64,000 bases of DNA from Winogradskyella sp. (GTDB taxonomy: Bacteria > Bacteroidota > Bacteroidia > Flavobacteriales > Flavobacteriaceae): NCBI GenBank assembly GCA_002722255.1, contig PBLD01000001.1, positions 335,401-399,400 on the forward strand, written 5' to 3'. This document shows, piece by piece, positions 62,257-64,000 of this stretch (its first letter is position 1; each line of letters starts with the position of its first letter). The notes beneath the pieces were generated by a model. The model did not search any database, had not been told where the DNA came from, and saw nothing but the letters and a program-made list of their open reading frames with translations. Made by a program: the position numbers and the translations under genes.

Positions 62257-62910
62257 TTAAATAGCCATCTCAGGAATATCTCCTTCTATAATTAAATGTC
62301 CTTCTGTTGCTTTTTGGATCTCTTCTACAGAAACACCTGGTGCACGCTCTAACAATTTAAAACCTTCAGTTGTTACCTCTATTACAGCCAGATTGGTTAC
62401 TATTTTCTTTACACAACCAACACCTGTTAAAGGTAAAGTACAGGATTTTAAAAGTTTGGATGCTCCTGCTCTATTGGTATGCATCATAGCTACAATAATA
62501 TTTTCTGCACTTGCTACCAAATCCATAGCGCCTCCCATGCCTTTTACCATTTTACCTGGTATTTTCCAGTTGGCAATATCTCCATTTTCAGCAACTTCCA
62601 TTGCGCCAAGAATTGTTAAATCTACATGCTGGCCTCTAATCATAGAGAAACTCATTGCCGAATCAAAAAAGGAGGCTCCTGGCAATGTTGTTATGGTTTG
62701 TTTTCCTGCATTAATGACATCTGCATCTTCTTCACCTTCAAATGGAAATGGTCCCATACCAAGGACTCCATTTTCACTTTGAAACTCTACTTCTATATCA
62801 TCTCTTACAAAGTTAGCCACCAAAGTTGGTATGCCTATACCAAGGTTTACATAGTAACCATCCTTTACTTCTTTTGCAATACGTTTTGCTATTCCGTTTT
62901 TATCTAACAT
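62257..62910 (-). CDS. scoB: 3-oxoacid CoA-transferase, subunit B
   Basis: This 217-residue subunit carries the catalytic Glu in the FQSENGVLGMGPFP motif and the glycine-rich GIGIPTLVANFV. Together with subunit A it moves CoA between succinyl-CoA and acetoacetate or related acids, used in ketone-body or fatty-acid breakdown. The gene follows subunit A with a gap of 2 bases and is followed by the hydrolase gene after 3 bases. Confidence 0.94.
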   Translation of the reverse strand: MLDKNGIAKRIAKEVKDGYYVNLGIGIPTLVANFVRDDIEVEFQSENGVLGMGPFPFEGEEDADVINAGKQTITTLPGASFFDSAMSFSMIRGQHVDLTILGAMEVAENGDIANWKIPGKMVKGMGGAMDLVASAENIIVAMMHTNRAGASKLLKSCTLPLTGVGCVKKIVTNLAVIEVTTEGFKLLERAPGVSVEEIQKATEGHLIIEGDIPEMAI

Positions 62911-62912
62911 AA

Positions 62913-63614
62913 CTAACTTCTTTGTCTTACAGTTCTTTGCTCTATTCTCTTTTCATAATGCGCTCCCTCAAATATTCTTTGTACAAATATGCCAGGAATA
63001 TGAATCTGATTTGGATCTAACTCTCCAACAGGAACCAGCTCTTCTACCTCAGCAACTGTAATGTTGGCGGCACCACACATATTAGGATTAAAATTACGAG
63101 CTGTACCTTTAAAAATAAGATTACCTGCAGCATCACCTTTCCACGCTTTAATAAATCCAAAATCAGCTTTAAAAGCATGCTCTAACACATACATTTTACC
63201 ATTAAATTCTCTCGTTTCTTTGCCTTCTGCAACTTCAGTACCATAACCTGCAGGAGTATAAAACGCAGGAAAACCAGCCTGAGCAGCTCTTGCTCGTTCT
63301 GCCAATGTTCCTTGAGGTATTAATTCTACCTCGAGCTCACCAGAGAGCATTTGGCGTTCAAACTCGTCGTTTTCGCCCACATATGACGATATCATTTTTT
63401 TGATTTGTTTTTGCTGAAGTAATAAGCCTAAACCAAAATCATCTACACCTGCATTATTAGAAATACATGTTAAACCTTTTACATTTAATTTTACGAGCTC
63501 TGCTATTGCATTTTCTGGTATACCTGATAAGCCGAAACCTCCAAACATAAAGGTCATGTTATCCTTTACGCCTTGTAAAGCTTCAGTAACATTAGCTACT
63601 TTTTTATTAATCAT
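62913..63614 (-). CDS. scoA: 3-oxoacid CoA-transferase, subunit A
   Basis: This 233-residue subunit A has the CoA-binding pattern [16 protein letters not shown] and ends in the usual region [22 protein letters not shown]. It pairs with ScoB, encoded just downstream. The set of scoA, scoB and alpha/beta hydrolase is on the minus strand. Confidence 0.94.
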   Translation of the reverse strand: MINKKVANVTEALQGVKDNMTFMFGGFGLSGIPENAIAELVKLNVKGLTCISNNAGVDDFGLGLLLQQKQIKKMISSYVGENDEFERQMLSGELEVELIPQGTLAERARAAQAGFPAFYTPAGYGTEVAEGKETREFNGKMYVLEHAFKADFGFIKAWKGDAAGNLIFKGTARNFNPNMCGAANITVAEVEELVPVGELDPNQIHIPGIFVQRIFEGAHYEKRIEQRTVRQRS

Positions 63615-63705
63615 GATTGTTTATTTTTCCTTTTGGAAAAATACAAAACAATGCTATAAATTAATAGTTTCTTATAAAATAAATAAGGGTGTGACTATGT
63701 TGTAT

Positions 63706-64000
63706 TTAATCGAAATCTATTTCAATTTCATCGTCTTCGCTACTCTGAGATTCATCATCTAAATCTCCTTCATCTTTTGCTGTACAATCGATATTGATTG
63801 ATAATTCTGAAGGTTTTTCGAACTCGCCTTTAGATACATTAAGTGTTTTATCTGCATAACAAGCTTTCATATACAATCCCCAAATCGGTAATGCCATAGA
63901 AGCTCCTTGACCATAAGAAATACTTTTAAAATGTGCTGCTCTATCTTCTGCACCAACCCAAACACCTGTTACCAAATTTGGCACCATTCCCATAAACCAA
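63706..64000 (-). CDS. C-terminal part of a class A penicillin-binding protein, cut by the window edge
   Basis: Only about 98 codons are visible: the frame runs from beyond 64000 into the window and stops at 63706. It reads WFMGMVPNLVTGVWVGAEDR, then GQGASMALPIWGLYMK, which matches the end of the transpeptidase domain of PBP1A-type enzymes. A Ser/Asp/Glu-rich tail (DDESQSSEDDEIEIDFD) follows. The ATG at 63993 is internal, not a start. These enzymes polymerise and cross-link peptidoglycan. The call rests on the short C-terminal part. Confidence 0.8.
   Translation of the reverse strand, partial: WFMGMVPNLVTGVWVGAEDRAAHFKSISYGQGASMALPIWGLYMKACYADKTLNVSKGEFEKPSELSINIDCTAKDEGDLDDESQSSEDDEIEIDFD

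Noticed and set aside
62393..62782. 129-codon plus-strand frame inside scoB
   Set aside because: It is the reverse complement of a well-supported CoA-transferase gene and shows no family features.
1..64000. CRISPR array, tRNA or rRNA genes, prophage or transposase
   Set aside because: I read the gaps and found no regular spaced repeats, no cloverleaf I could support, and no phage or transposase-like protein.

Overview
The window reads as a piece of chromosome from a marine-type member of the Flavobacteriaceae (Bacteroidota). It is AT-rich. Its promoters carry the Bacteroidota TAnnTTTG -7 element. It has a TonB-dependent receptor with a carboxypeptidase-like plug extension, a protease with a type IX secretion tail, fused HemC-HemD, a fused RND/outer-membrane-factor efflux protein, and dispersed short palindromes followed by ATGAC-like tails, which from memory are common in this family. 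I see no rRNA, tRNA, CRISPR array, transposase, integrase or phage. Almost everything is coding, and no gap between genes exceeds about 300 bases.

Region 1 (1-16900) is metal homeostasis: a Sco protein, feoA-feoB and a tiny FeoB-associated Cys-rich membrane protein, then a czc-type efflux operon (His-rich secreted protein, CzcA fused to a TolC-like factor, lipoprotein adaptor). A DtxR/MntR-type regulator follows, divergent from a TonB receptor and a TroA/ZnuA-type ABC operon. Both permeases of that operon carry a C-terminal winged-helix-like extension. A 0.44-kb element encoding a four-helix-bundle (23S rRNA intervening-sequence type) protein sits between the ATPase and permease genes and has imperfect inverted ends. 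The downstream permease frame begins at ATA with no ATG at the homologous position.

Region 2 (16900-34400) is mainly minus-strand housekeeping and envelope genes. It holds an ECF sigma factor with an anti-sigma-like membrane protein bearing a TonB C-terminal domain, a TerB/J-domain protein, a bacilliredoxin, an acyltransferase, an HD hydrolase, an AraC regulator, a radical SAM protein, an enoyl-CoA hydratase, a histidine kinase, a HemJ-like protein, a large BNR-repeat protein, a MATE exporter and ferrochelatase.

Region 3 (34500-51200) is dominated by haem synthesis: an AraC regulator divergent from hemA, then hemCD, hemE, EI24, GNAT, hemF and, after an interruption, hemB. With hemJ and hemH this covers nearly the whole glutamate-to-haem route; only the aminomutase HemL is not in the window. 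Between hemF and hemB lie an ImmA/IrrE protease-PIN nuclease pair and an opposed SF2 helicase that has two membrane segments.

Region 4 (51200-64000) holds a CNNM/CBS protein, an O6-alkylguanine-DNA methyltransferase, a serine hydrolase, a predicted 3'-5' exonuclease, a secreted subtilase, a double-ATPase peptide ABC protein, an alpha/beta hydrolase with both subunits of a 3-oxoacid CoA-transferase, and the end of a class A penicillin-binding protein running off the right edge.

The strongest leads are the winged-helix permeases with a shared TTTAGA/TCTAAA inverted repeat near metal genes, the intervening-sequence-like element that seems to have cost the permease its start codon, a dispersed palindrome read in frame inside hemF, and the membrane-anchored helicase beside a toxin-like pair. 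All functional calls come from motifs and remembered family features; no database search was run.
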